Of a DNA stretch of 59,298 nt, positions 23,590 through 32,243 are shown in pieces (position 1 is the stretch's first letter; the number at the start of each line of letters is the position of its first letter). The position numbers and the translations under genes were made by a program. Source of the DNA: Nonomuraea antri (GTDB taxonomy: Bacteria > Actinomycetota > Actinomycetes > Streptosporangiales > Streptosporangiaceae); the NCBI RefSeq assembly GCF_013283785.1, contig NZ_JABCPZ010000039.1, positions 1-59,298 on the forward strand. The letters are read 5' to 3'. The notes beneath the pieces are model-generated. The model had not been told where the DNA came from. It did not search any database and saw only the letters and a list, made by a program, of their open reading frames with translations.

Positions 23590-26052
23590 TTACCCGTGGT
23601 CGCGGCCATGTTCGGCGGCCCAGACCGCGATCTGCGCCCGTGAGGTGAAGCCCAGCTTGTCCATGATGTTGGCGATGTGCCTGGCCACCGTCGCCGGGCT
23701 GATCACCAGCTCCAGGGCGATGGCCCGGTTGCTCAGCCCGCGTCTGAGCAGTTCGGCGACCTCCAGCTCGCGGCCGGTCAGCGCGCTGTAGGCGAGCGTG
23801 GCGACCTGCGGCGACTCCACTGTCACCGGATCCCCTGACACCGGATTCCCTGCCGCCGGATTCCCTGCCGCCGGATCCCCGCCGAGCACCCGGGCGGCCA
23901 CCTCGTCGGGGCTCTGATCGCCGCCCCTGGCCCACAGCAGCGCCACGCGGCCCTCGCCGAGCTCGGCCCGGGCCAGGGCGAGCAGGTCCTGGACGCGGCC
24001 GGGCGTGCCGTACTGGCCGATCGTCTCGCGCAGCGCGGCCGCGGCGGCGGCGGCCAGCACGGCGCCGTCGAGGTCGTCCTCGGCCAGCGCCAGCGCCGAC
24101 AGCGCGGTCAGCGCCCTGACCTGCCCCCTGCGCTGACCGGTGCGCCGGCTCAGGTCGAGGCTGCCCGCGATGTGCCGCCTGGCCGCGGGGAAGTCGTGCA
24201 GCAGGGCGCAGACCCGGCCGAGCTGGGCCTGGCAGCGGGCCAGCTCGATGAGGTTGTCCATGTCGGCCAGCAGGGGCACGGCCGTGGCGTGGTGCTGCCT
24301 GGCCGCCTCCAGGTCGCCGGCCGCCTCGGCCACCGCGCCCAGGTGGGTCAGCGCCCTGGCGATGCTCCAGTGGTGCCCCGACTCCCTGGCCAGGGCCAGC
24401 GCCTCGACGCCGTAGCGCTGGGCCTGGCGCAGGCGGCCGTGGAAGAGCGCCAGGTTGAGCCGGGCGATGCGGGCGGTGGCCAGGTTGAACAGGTCGTCGT
24501 GCGCCTCCGCGGCCGACTCCAGCTCCTCCAGGTAGCGCCGGGCCGCGTCTCCGCGCCCCAGCCGGAAGTGCACGGTCAGCGCGACGCCGTAGGTGACGCC
24601 GAGCCAGTGCGTGTACGGGTGCTTCCGCTGCTCCGCCACGCCCGCCTCGACCAGCTCGGCCGCGCGCGGCAGCTCGTCGCGCACCTCCAGCCCGTACGCC
24701 AGCGCGCCCTTGGCCACCGCGACCAGGTCGGCGGGCACCTCGCGCAGGTCGAGCGCCAGCAGCCGCTCGTGCCAGCCGACCGTCTCGGCCAGGTCGCCGC
24801 GGACCGCCAGGATCGACAGGGCGGCGCGGGCCAGGCGCAACCCGAGCACCGGATCGGCGGCGGCCACCGCCCGGTCGAGCGCGATCCTGGCATCGTCGAG
24901 CAGGGTCCGGCCGCGGCTGAAGTGGGCGAAGCGGTCCGGCCACGGCTTGCGCCGGTCGAGCGAGCCCGCCTCGTAGCAGCGCTCCATCTCCTCGCAGATC
25001 ACCCGCAGGTGCCTGTCGCGCACGCGGTCGGGCTCGCCGGCCTCGCGCAGCCGGTCGGCGGCGTACTCCCGGATGGTGGCCAGCAGCCGGTAGCGGCCGG
25101 ACGCGCCGTGGTGCAGCACCAGGGACTTGTCGACCAGGCCGTGGAGCAGGTCGAGCACCTCCGGCCCGCGCACGATGCCGCCGTCGGCGCACACCCGTTC
25201 GGCCAGGCGCAGGTCGAACAGCCCGGCGAACACCGACAGCCGGCGCAGCAGCACCCGCTCCTTGGGCCGCAACAGGTCGTGGCTCCACTCGACGGCGGCC
25301 AGCAGGGTGCGCTGGCGGGCCGGCGCGGTGCGGTCGCCGACGGTCAGCAGGCGGAACCTGTCGCCGATCCTGTCGGCGATCCTGCCGGGGCTCAGCGCCG
25401 CCGCCCTGGCCGCGGCCAGCTCCAGCGCCAGCGGCAGCCCGTCGAGCGCCCGGCACAGGCGGACGACGTCGTCCATGTCGCTCGTCACCGCGCGGGCGCC
25501 GGCCGCCAGCGCCCGCTCCACGAACAGCAGGACGGACTCGGCGTCTGGACGGTGTTCGTCGGGCAGCTCCAGCGGCGGCACCCGCCAGACCAGCTCGCCC
25601 TGGATGTGCAGCGGCTCGCGGCTGGTGAGCAGGAACCGCAGCTCGGGGCACGCGGCCAGCAGTTCGGCCACCAGCTCGGCGCAACGTTCGACGAGGTGTT
25701 CGCAGTTGTCCAGGACGAGCAGGGCACGCGCGCCGCGCAGCCGCACGAGCAGCGCGTCGAGCAGCCGGCCCGACACGTCCTCGCGCACGCCGAGCGCCTC
25801 GACCACCTCGTTCACGATCAGGCCGGGATCGGCGACCCTGGCCAGCTCGACCAGCCACACGCCGTCGGCGAAGGTCGGCGCGACCGCCCCGGCCACCCGC
25901 AGCGACAGGCGGGTCTTGCCGATGCCGCCGACGCCGCTGAGCGTGATCACCCGGTGCTGGTGGACGAGCGCGCACAACTCGGCCACGTCGCGCGCGCGTC
26001 CGACGAAACGGTTCGGCTCTGCGGGGAGGTTGTGCGTGGCATGCGCGCTCAT
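23590..26052 (-). CDS. Large LuxR-type STAND/NB-ARC ATPase regulator (copy 1)
   Basis: 820-residue regulator. The NTPase has Walker A LSGVGGIGKTRL near residue 40 and Walker B ALLVLDNCEHLV; a winged-helix and TPR-like helical region fill about 250-720; the C-terminal LuxR helix-turn-helix is LTGRELEVAELLRRGLSNRA then ELVISPATVARHIANIM. STAND regulators oligomerise on ligand and nucleotide binding and then activate transcription. ATG at 26052 is chosen by alignment with copy 2, where the same HNLPAEPNRFVGR follows a start; an upstream GTG at 26124 would overlap the preceding gene. A linker before the HTH is expanded by 15-bp repeats. Copy 2 lies just upstream with near-identical HTH. Confidence 0.92.
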   Translation of the reverse strand: MSAHATHNLPAEPNRFVGRARDVAELCALVHQHRVITLSGVGGIGKTRLSLRVAGAVAPTFADGVWLVELARVADPGLIVNEVVEALGVREDVSGRLLDALLVRLRGARALLVLDNCEHLVERCAELVAELLAACPELRFLLTSREPLHIQGELVWRVPPLELPDEHRPDAESVLLFVERALAAGARAVTSDMDDVVRLCRALDGLPLALELAAARAAALSPGRIADRIGDRFRLLTVGDRTAPARQRTLLAAVEWSHDLLRPKERVLLRRLSVFAGLFDLRLAERVCADGGIVRGPEVLDLLHGLVDKSLVLHHGASGRYRLLATIREYAADRLREAGEPDRVRDRHLRVICEEMERCYEAGSLDRRKPWPDRFAHFSRGRTLLDDARIALDRAVAAADPVLGLRLARAALSILAVRGDLAETVGWHERLLALDLREVPADLVAVAKGALAYGLEVRDELPRAAELVEAGVAEQRKHPYTHWLGVTYGVALTVHFRLGRGDAARRYLEELESAAEAHDDLFNLATARIARLNLALFHGRLRQAQRYGVEALALARESGHHWSIARALTHLGAVAEAAGDLEAARQHHATAVPLLADMDNLIELARCQAQLGRVCALLHDFPAARRHIAGSLDLSRRTGQRRGQVRALTALSALALAEDDLDGAVLAAAAAAALRETIGQYGTPGRVQDLLALARAELGEGRVALLWARGGDQSPDEVAARVLGGDPAAGNPAAGNPVSGDPVTVESPQVATLAYSALTGRELEVAELLRRGLSNRAIALELVISPATVARHIANIMDKLGFTSRAQIAVWAAEHGRDHG
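23826..23885. repeat. Four 15-bp tandem repeats in the linker of LuxR copy 1
   Basis: Units of 15 bases starting at 23826, 23841, 23856 and 23871, core ccggattccctgccg; the two middle units are identical. They encode a pentapeptide repeat (AAGNP) just before the LuxR domain; copy 2 lacks it. Confidence 0.9.
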
Positions 26053-26104
26053 GTGCGTCCCAGGGGGTAGCGGGAGGATCACATCGTGCTCAGTCTCCCC
26101 CTCT

Positions 26105-26518
26105 TCAGGCGCCCGCGCGATCACTTTCCGTGCAGAATCGGCGACTGGACGGATACGAATCGGCCGCCCCCAGGTCGGCCACGCTCATCACGATCCGCAC
26201 CCGCGATTCCTCCGCCGCGTCCAGCGCGTGCGGGGCGTCGCAGACCATGACCCGGGCGCCGCTGGCCTCGATGCGCGCCCGCAGGTCGACGGCGTCGAGC
26301 TCGATGGGCACCGGCCAGGCGGTGCCGCCCGCGGCGATCACCGCGTCGGTCGTCACGAGCAGGTCGATGCCCACGGGCAGGCAGACGAGCACGGTGTCGC
26401 CCGCGCGCACTCCGCTGCGCCGCAGCTGGACGGCCGCCGTCGCGGTCTTCTCGTCAAGCTGCTGCTCGGTGAGTCTCAGGCCGGTGCCCGAGTCCACCAT
26501 GACGATGCGCTCATCCAT
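26105..26518 (-). CDS. Truncated ANL-superfamily (AMP-binding) protein, N-terminal part only
   Basis: 137 residues matching only the first subdomain of acyl-CoA ligases: LRLTEQQLDEKTATAAVQLRRSGVRAGDTVLVCLPVGIDLLVTTDAVIAAGGTAWPVPIELDAVDLRARIEASGARVMVCD. No P-loop, A5, A7 or lysine motif follows, and the stop is 52 bases before LuxR copy 1. It cannot adenylate on its own. The ATG at 26518 lies 56 bases after the stop of LuxR copy 2. The conserved hydrophobic core suggests it is still under selection or only recently decayed; it might be a sensor partner or a remnant. A longer frame running back to 28918 is an artefact of the antisense reading of LuxR copy 2. Confidence 0.65.
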   Translation of the reverse strand: MDERIVMVDSGTGLRLTEQQLDEKTATAAVQLRRSGVRAGDTVLVCLPVGIDLLVTTDAVIAAGGTAWPVPIELDAVDLRARIEASGARVMVCDAPHALDAAEESRVRIVMSVADLGAADSYPSSRRFCTESDRAGA

Positions 26519-26574
26519 GACGCCCACCGTAGGGAGGGCGTCTCGTGCACACATGGGGGAGAATATGCAGATCC

Positions 26575-28995
26575 CTATGCAGAAGGCTGCGGGTGCTCGG
26601 CGGCCCACACCGCGATCTGGGCGCGCGAGGTGTAGCCCAGCTTCTCCATGATGTTCGCGATGTGCCTGGCGACCGTCGCCGGGCTGATCACCAGCTCCTC
26701 GGCGATGGCCCGGTTGGACAGCCCGCGGGTGAGCAGCGCGGCGATCTCCAGCTCGCGCGCGGTCAGCAGCGAGTGCCTGGCCGGGCTGGTGGCCGCGGGC
26801 GCGGGCGGCGGCGGGGTCAGCCGCTCGCCGTCCAGCACGTGCCTGGCGGCCGCGTCGGGATGCATGGCCCGGCCGCGCGCCCAGAGCGAGGCGGTGCGGC
26901 CGTCGCCCAGTTTGGCCCGGGCCCGGGTGAGCAGTTCCTCGATGCGGCTGGTGGCCGACTGCTGCCCGATGGACTCGCGCAGCGCCGACGCCGCCGCCGC
27001 GGCCAGCACCGCGGCCTCCAGGTCGCCTTCGTGCTCGGCCAGCACGGACAGGCCGACCAGGCACCTGGCCACGCCCTGCCGCTGCCCGGTCTCCCTGCTC
27101 AGCGAGAGGCTGGCGGCCAGGCGCTCCCTGGCCACGGCGAACTCGCGCAGCATCGCCGCCACCCGGCCCACCCTGGCCAGGCAGCGGGCCAGGTCGAAGA
27201 CGTTGCCGAGCTCGCTCAGCCAGGGCACGGCCATCTCGTAGTGCGACTTGGCGGTGGCCACGTCGCCGCGGGCCTCGGCCACCGCGCCGAGCTGCACCGC
27301 CGTGCGGGCCATCATCCAGCGGTGCCCGTGGTCGCGGGCGCGGGCCAGCGCCTGCTCGCCGTGCCGCTGGGCCTCGCGCAGCCGGCCGCGGGTCAGCGCC
27401 AGCGCCGACAGCCCGGCCAGCCCGGCCGCCTGGTTCCACCGGTCGCCCGACTCGGTGGCCAGCGCGAGCCCCGCCTGGGCGTGGTGCAGCGCCTCGTCGG
27501 CGCGGCCCATGCGCAGCAGCACCACGACGGACAGGCTGTGCATGACGCAGCGCGGGAACGCCGCGTCCTCGGCCATGCCGGCCAGGCTCTCCGTGGCCAG
27601 CTCCAGCGAGCGGGTCAGCTCGTCGCGCGCCTCCAGCCCATAGGCCAGGTACGCCTTGGCCTGCGCGATCTGCTCCCCCGGCACCTCGGCCAGGTCGAGC
27701 GAGAGCAATCGCTCGATCCAGCCCACGATCTCGGTCAGGCTGCTGCCCACCGGGAGCAGCCCGGTGCTGGTGGCGCAGAGCCGCAGCCCCAGCGACACGT
27801 TCCCGGACTCCACCGCCCAGTCGAGCGCGGCCCGCTGGTCGTCGAGCAGCGACCTGCTCATGGTGAGCGCCGCGCGCCTGCGCTCCCACGGCACCCCGGC
27901 CTCGACCATCTCGGTGGCGAAGTGGCGTTCCTGCAGCGCGCACAGCACGTTCAGATGCCGGTCGAGCAGGACCTCGCGCTCGTCGGCCTCGCGCAGCCGC
28001 TCGACCGCGTACCGCTTGATCGTCTCCAGCAGCCGGTAGCGGCTGCGGCTCTCGTCGCACTGCACCAGGGACTTGTCGACCAGCCCGCCCAGCAGGTCGA
28101 CGATCTCGGGCTCGGCGATGGGCCGCTCGGCGCAGACGCTCTCGGCCAGGTCGAGGTCGAAGGAGCCGGCGAACACCGACAGCCGGCGCAGCAGCACCTG
28201 CTCCTTGACCGACAGCAGGTCGTAGCTCCACTCGACGGCGGCGAGCAGCGTGCGCTGCCTGGCCGGGGCGGTGCGGCCGCCGGTGGTGAGCAGCGAGAAG
28301 CGGTCGTCGATGCGGTCGGCGATCTGGCCGGGGCTGAGCAGGCTCGTACGGGCCGCGGCCAGCTCCAGGGCCAGTGGCAGCCCGTCGAGCGCCCGGCACA
28401 GCCTGACCACGTCGTGGTGGCTCTCCTGGCCCAGCCTGGTGCCCGCGGCGGCGGCCCGTTCCATGAACAGCTGCACCGACTCCGCGTCGGCGGCGTCGCC
28501 CTCGGGCAGGTCGAGCGGCGGCACGCGCCAGATCAGCTCGCTGGCGATGCGCAGCGGCTCTCTGCTGGTGGCCAGGACGCTCAGGCCGGGGCAGGCGGCC
28601 ACCAGCTCGGCGGCCACCTCGGCGCACCTGAGCACCAGGTGCTCGCAGTTGTCGAGCAGCAGCAGGCAGCGCAGGCCGCGCAACCGGGCGGCCACGGTGT
28701 CGAGCAGCGGACTGCTGCCCTCCTCGCGCACGCTCAGCACCCGGGCGATCTCCTGGACGACCAGCTCGGCCCGGGTGATCCTGGCCAGCTCGACCAGCCA
28801 GACGCCGTCGGGATAGGCGGGCAGCAGCCGGGCGGCCACCCGCAGGGCCAGCCGGGTCTTGCCGATGCCGCCGACGCCGCACAGGGTCACCACGCGGGTC
28901 TCGGCGATCAGCTCGCACAGGTCGTCGAGATCACGTTCGCGTCCGACGAACCTGTTGGGTTCTGCTGGAAGGTTGTGCCTGGGGGGATCTGGCAT
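26575..28995 (-). CDS. Large LuxR-type STAND/NB-ARC ATPase regulator (copy 2)
   Basis: 806 residues, paralogue of the regulator at 23590-26052 with the same order: PAEPNRFVGRERDLDDL, Walker A LCGVGGIGKTRLALRVA, Walker B LLLLDNCEHLVLRCAE, helical TPR-like middle, and LuxR helix-turn-helix LLTARELEIAALLTRGLSNRA with ELVISPATVARHIANIMEKLG. The ATG at 28995 begins MPDPPRHNLPAEPNRF. About 35 bases upstream is gtgatccttccgc, nearly identical to gtgatcctcccgc upstream of copy 1, so the promoter or leader was duplicated with the gene. Likely senses a small ligand and activates transcription; targets unknown. Confidence 0.92.
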   Translation of the reverse strand: MPDPPRHNLPAEPNRFVGRERDLDDLCELIAETRVVTLCGVGGIGKTRLALRVAARLLPAYPDGVWLVELARITRAELVVQEIARVLSVREEGSSPLLDTVAARLRGLRCLLLLDNCEHLVLRCAEVAAELVAACPGLSVLATSREPLRIASELIWRVPPLDLPEGDAADAESVQLFMERAAAAGTRLGQESHHDVVRLCRALDGLPLALELAAARTSLLSPGQIADRIDDRFSLLTTGGRTAPARQRTLLAAVEWSYDLLSVKEQVLLRRLSVFAGSFDLDLAESVCAERPIAEPEIVDLLGGLVDKSLVQCDESRSRYRLLETIKRYAVERLREADEREVLLDRHLNVLCALQERHFATEMVEAGVPWERRRAALTMSRSLLDDQRAALDWAVESGNVSLGLRLCATSTGLLPVGSSLTEIVGWIERLLSLDLAEVPGEQIAQAKAYLAYGLEARDELTRSLELATESLAGMAEDAAFPRCVMHSLSVVVLLRMGRADEALHHAQAGLALATESGDRWNQAAGLAGLSALALTRGRLREAQRHGEQALARARDHGHRWMMARTAVQLGAVAEARGDVATAKSHYEMAVPWLSELGNVFDLARCLARVGRVAAMLREFAVARERLAASLSLSRETGQRQGVARCLVGLSVLAEHEGDLEAAVLAAAAASALRESIGQQSATSRIEELLTRARAKLGDGRTASLWARGRAMHPDAAARHVLDGERLTPPPPAPAATSPARHSLLTARELEIAALLTRGLSNRAIAEELVISPATVARHIANIMEKLGYTSRAQIAVWAAEHPQPSA

Positions 28996-29107
28996 GTGGT
29001 CACCCTGCGTCGCGGAAGGATCACACTCTCCCACAGTGTCGCACTTTTCACGTGTCCCTGGCCGCACTCCGTGAGACGGCCGGCCGCCGCACGAGCCGGC
29101 GGCGCGC

Positions 29108-29851
29108 TCACAGGGCGAGCGAGCTCACCACGGCCCGTTCGTCGATGACACGCAGGGTCGGGTCGCCGAGCAGCCGCCTGGCCAGGTCGTACGGCGCCAC
29201 CACCATCGTGGCCCGGTGTTCCTGGGCCAGCACCCGGCAGCCCACCAGGCTGGGCTCGTGCGCGATCACCACGCGGGCCCCGGCCAGCATGGCCAGGTCG
29301 AGCACGCGCAGCCCGGTGAAGGGGTCGCCGACCGCGGCCAGGACCACGTCGTCCTTGGCGATGACCAGGCGGGCGGCGACCTTGCGCAGGTCGGTGGTCA
29401 GCTCGGCGTGGTCGAGCACCCGCTCGCCGTCGACGCTCAACGCTGGACCGGCCAGCGGGCCGAACTCCAGCGTCGCCTCGCCGATCAGGCCGGCGAACGG
29501 GAGCGCGCCGGGAAACGGGCGGACCGCGAAGACCTTGCGCACCTCGGCCTTGGGCGGCTCGGCCGGGCCCCTGGTGATCATCATGTCGGCCGGGCCGGTG
29601 GATCTGAGCACCGCGACCCCGCCCGCCCACGCCACGGCGTGCACCGCGACGGGCAGCACCGCGCCGAACGGCAGATCGACGATCACCCGGCGGCCGATGC
29701 GCAGGCCGTGCCTGCGCAGCCCGGCGGCGGCCTTGGTGACCCGTCTCCTGAACGCCGTGTACGACAGCGCCTCGCCGGTCCTGACGTCCTTCACCGCCGG
29801 CTGATCACCCTGGATCGATGCGGAGTCCATGACCAGCTCTGTCCACGTCAT
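29108..29851 (-). CDS. Degenerate ANL-superfamily protein lacking the ATP-binding P-loop
   Basis: 247 residues. The first 100 match the N-terminus of acyl-CoA ligases (DVRTGEALSYTAFRRRVTKAAAGLRRHGLRIGRRVIVDLPFGAV); a later part (VLDHAELTTDLRKVAARL, VVLAAVGDPFTGLRVLDLAMLAGARVVI) matches the segment that normally follows the P-loop, but the TSGTTG motif itself is missing, and the A5-A10 motifs and C-terminal domain are absent. It should not have ligase activity. It heads the operon: -10 TAGATT (29858-29863) and -35 ATGGCA (29881-29886) lie 17 bases apart and the ATG is six bases after the -10, so the mRNA may be leaderless. An in-frame ATG at 29830 is an alternative start. Confidence 0.72.
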   Translation of the reverse strand: MTWTELVMDSASIQGDQPAVKDVRTGEALSYTAFRRRVTKAAAGLRRHGLRIGRRVIVDLPFGAVLPVAVHAVAWAGGVAVLRSTGPADMMITRGPAEPPKAEVRKVFAVRPFPGALPFAGLIGEATLEFGPLAGPALSVDGERVLDHAELTTDLRKVAARLVIAKDDVVLAAVGDPFTGLRVLDLAMLAGARVVIAHEPSLVGCRVLAQEHRATMVVAPYDLARRLLGDPTLRVIDERAVVSSLAL

Positions 29852-29857
29852 GACGTC

Positions 29858-29886
29858 AATCTAGAGACCGGGGGCCGCCCTGCCAT
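29858..29886 (-). promoter_or_regulatory. Putative promoter of the ANL/LuxR operon
   Basis: -35 ATGGCA (29881-29886), 17-base spacer, -10 TAGATT (29858-29863), six bases from the ATG at 29851. Confidence 0.45.
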
Positions 29887-29966
29887 GCGCAGGATTGTGC
29901 AACCCGCTATGTACGTCGGCCCCGTACCCTGGGGAATATCCCGCGGCCCGCCCGCGTCGTTCAGAA

Positions 29967-30011
29967 GTGCCCGCGCGTACGGTGCCCGCTCGTACAGTGC
30001 CCGCGCGTACG
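29967..30011. repeat. Three 15-bp tandem repeats flanked by an inverted repeat, upstream of typA
   Basis: Units gtgcccgcgcgtacg, gtgcccgctcgtaca and gtgcccgcgcgtacg. They are bracketed by TTCAGA (29960-29965) and its complement TCTGAA (30012-30017). A promoter-like TTGCCA (30035-30040) and TAGACT (30056-30061) follow, about 55 bases upstream of typA. The 264-base gap 29852-30115 holds nothing else recognisable. Confidence 0.85.
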
Positions 30012-30115
30012 TCTGAAGGCACCTCGTCCCGCTCTTGCCACAAGAGGGGATCAACTAGACTTGGGAGGCCGCGATTTCGCGCGGCCGCCCCCACGACACA
30101 GAGCGAGACGTCATC

Positions 30116-31966
30116 ATGCCTTTGAACAGCCGCGACGACCTGCGGAACATCGCGATCATCGCGCACGTCGACCATGGCAAGACCACGCTGGTCGACGCCA
30201 TGCTCTGGCAGTCCGGGGCATTCCGCGCGAACCAGGATGTCGATGACCGGGTCATGGACTCCAACGACCTCGAGCGCGAGAAGGGCATCACCATTCTCGC
30301 CAAGAACACCGCGGTCAAGCACGGCGGGATGACCCTGAACATCATCGACACCCCCGGCCACGCCGACTTCGGCGGGGAGGTCGAGCGCGGCCTGTCCATG
30401 GTCGACGGCGTGGTCCTGCTGGTCGACGCCTCCGAGGGCCCGCTGCCGCAGACCCGTTTCGTACTGCGCAAGGCGTTCGCCGCGAAGATGCCGGTCATCC
30501 TGTGCATCAACAAGGTCGACCGCCCCGACGCCCGCATCAAGGAGGTCGTCGACGAGGTCTACGAGCTGTTCATGGACCTCGACGCCACCGAGGAGCAGAT
30601 CGACTTCCCGATCGTCTACGCCTCGGCCAAGGCCGGCCGGGCCTCGCTGAACCGTCCCGAGGACGGCGGCATGCCCGACTCCGAGGACCTCGAGCCGCTG
30701 TTCGACATCATCAAGTCGACCATCCCGGCCCCGACGTACGACCCGAGCGCGCCGCTGCAGGCGCACGTCACCAACCTCGACGCCTCGTCCTACCTGGGCA
30801 GGATCGCGCTGTGCCGCATCCACCAGGGCGTCATGCGCAAGGGCCAGCAGGTCGCCTGGTGCCGCACCGACGGCTCGATCCAGCGGGTCAAGATCACCGA
30901 GCTGCTGATGACCGAGGCGCTGGAGCGCAAGCCGGCCGAGGAGGCGGGCCCCGGCGACATCATCGCCATCGCCGGCATCCCGGAGATCATGATCGGCGAG
31001 ACCCTGGCCGACCCGGAGGACCCGCGTCCGCTGCCGCTGATCACGGTCGACGAGCCGGCCATCTCGATGACCATCGGCACCAACACCTCGCCGCTGGTCG
31101 GCAAGGTCAAGGGCGCCAAGGTCACCGCCCGCATGGTGAAGGACCGCCTCGACAAGGAGCTCGTCGGCAACGTGTCGCTGCGGGTGCTCCCGACCGACCG
31201 TCCCGACGCCTGGGAGGTGCAGGGCCGCGGCGAGCTGGCGCTGGCCATCCTGGTCGAGCAGATGCGCCGCGAGGGCTACGAGCTGACCGTGGGCAAGCCG
31301 CAGGTGGTCACCAAGACCATCGACGGCAAGCTGCACGAGCCGGTCGAGCGCCTGACGGTCGACTGCCCCGAGGAATACCTGGGCGCGGTCACCCAGCTCC
31401 TGGCGGTGCGCAAGGGCCGCATGGAGCACATGACCAACCACGGCACCGGCTGGATCCGGATGGAGTTCGTGGTCCCGGCGCGCGGCCTGATCGGCTTCCG
31501 CACCGAGTTCCTGACCGAGACGCGCGGCACCGGCCTGGTGCACCACGTCTTCGACTCCTACGAGCCGTGGTTCGGCGAGCTGCGCACGCGCAACAACGGC
31601 TCGCTGGTGGCCGACCGCTCCGGTCCCGTCACCGCGTTCGCCATGCTCAACCTGCAGGAGCGCGGCACCCTGTTCGTCTCGCCGACGACCGAGGTGTACG
31701 AGGGCATGATCGTCGGTGAGAACTCGCGTTCCGACGACATGGACGTGAACATCACCAAGGAGAAGAAGCTCACCAACATGCGCTCCTCCACGAGCGAGGA
31801 GACCGAGAAGGTCATCCCGCCGCGCACCCTGTCGCTGGAGCAGGCGCTGGAGTTCATCCGCGAGGACGAATGCGTGGAGATCACTCCCGACGCCGTCCGC
31901 ATTCGCAAGGTGGTGCTCGACGCGGCCATACGTGGCCGGGCCGCGGCGCGGGCCAAGCGCAGCTAG
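30116..31966 (+). CDS. typA: Ribosome-associated GTPase TypA/BipA
   Basis: Translational GTPase that binds the 70S ribosome and assists 50S assembly and stress adaptation. 616 residues, full length. G1 [12 protein letters not shown] (near 17), switch I with [16 protein letters not shown] (G2), [14 protein letters not shown] (G3), [11 protein letters not shown] (G4) and the TypA-specific C-terminal region with [21 protein letters not shown] and [23 protein letters not shown]. The ATG has only a weak ribosome binding site. It is monocistronic and ends at a strong terminator. Confidence 0.97.
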   Translation: MPLNSRDDLRNIAIIAHVDHGKTTLVDAMLWQSGAFRANQDVDDRVMDSNDLEREKGITILAKNTAVKHGGMTLNIIDTPGHADFGGEVERGLSMVDGVVLLVDASEGPLPQTRFVLRKAFAAKMPVILCINKVDRPDARIKEVVDEVYELFMDLDATEEQIDFPIVYASAKAGRASLNRPEDGGMPDSEDLEPLFDIIKSTIPAPTYDPSAPLQAHVTNLDASSYLGRIALCRIHQGVMRKGQQVAWCRTDGSIQRVKITELLMTEALERKPAEEAGPGDIIAIAGIPEIMIGETLADPEDPRPLPLITVDEPAISMTIGTNTSPLVGKVKGAKVTARMVKDRLDKELVGNVSLRVLPTDRPDAWEVQGRGELALAILVEQMRREGYELTVGKPQVVTKTIDGKLHEPVERLTVDCPEEYLGAVTQLLAVRKGRMEHMTNHGTGWIRMEFVVPARGLIGFRTEFLTETRGTGLVHHVFDSYEPWFGELRTRNNGSLVADRSGPVTAFAMLNLQERGTLFVSPTTEVYEGMIVGENSRSDDMDVNITKEKKLTNMRSSTSEETEKVIPPRTLSLEQALEFIREDECVEITPDAVRIRKVVLDAAIRGRAAARAKRS

Positions 31967-31984
31967 TTTTTCGTAGTTCTCTAG

Positions 31985-32014
31985 AGTGGCTCCGCCCGTT
32001 CGGGCGGAGCCACT
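31985..32014 (+). terminator. Strong terminator after typA
   Basis: agtggctccgcccg and cgggcggagccact form a perfect 14-bp stem with a 2-base loop, 18 bases after the stop. Confidence 0.88.
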
Positions 32015-32129
32015 GTCATGTATGGGAAAATTCGGTTAATGCGCCGCGACTACCCAGAACTCGGCAGGTCAGGGTCAGTAAGCATGACCTCTACCTCCGC
32101 TCTGCCTCGTGCGATGGTTGGACGCTCCC

Positions 32130-32185
32130 GGGTCACGCTGTAAAGAAAAGTTGTAATGGGAGCAGCTGTAATCACACCGTGACCC
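32130..32185. promoter_or_regulatory. AT-rich regulatory array before the large membrane protein gene
   Basis: gggtcacg (32130-32137) and its perfect inverse cgtgaccc (32178-32185) bracket a 40-base AT-rich tract containing three YTGTAA copies (near 32138, 32151 and 32166). The array ends about 58 bases upstream of the start at 32244 and may bind a regulator. Confidence 0.45.
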
Positions 32186-32243
32186 TAAGAGATAGAACAT
32201 TTGGGCCTTCACGTGAATCATCCACATTGTGGGAAAGCTCCGG

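Noticed and set aside
26052..26518. ANL fragment as a frameshifted full-length ligase
   Set aside because: No ligase motifs (P-loop, A5, A7, lysine motif) appear in any frame between its stop and LuxR copy 1, so a single frameshift cannot restore a ligase.
26105..28918. A fused 937-residue protein joining the regulator region to the ANL fragment
   Set aside because: Only the last 137 residues are family-like; the rest is out-of-frame sequence of LuxR copy 2, and ATG 26518 explains the real part.
29967..30011. Possible CRISPR array upstream of typA
   Set aside because: Units are contiguous 15-mers with no spacers and no cas genes in the window.
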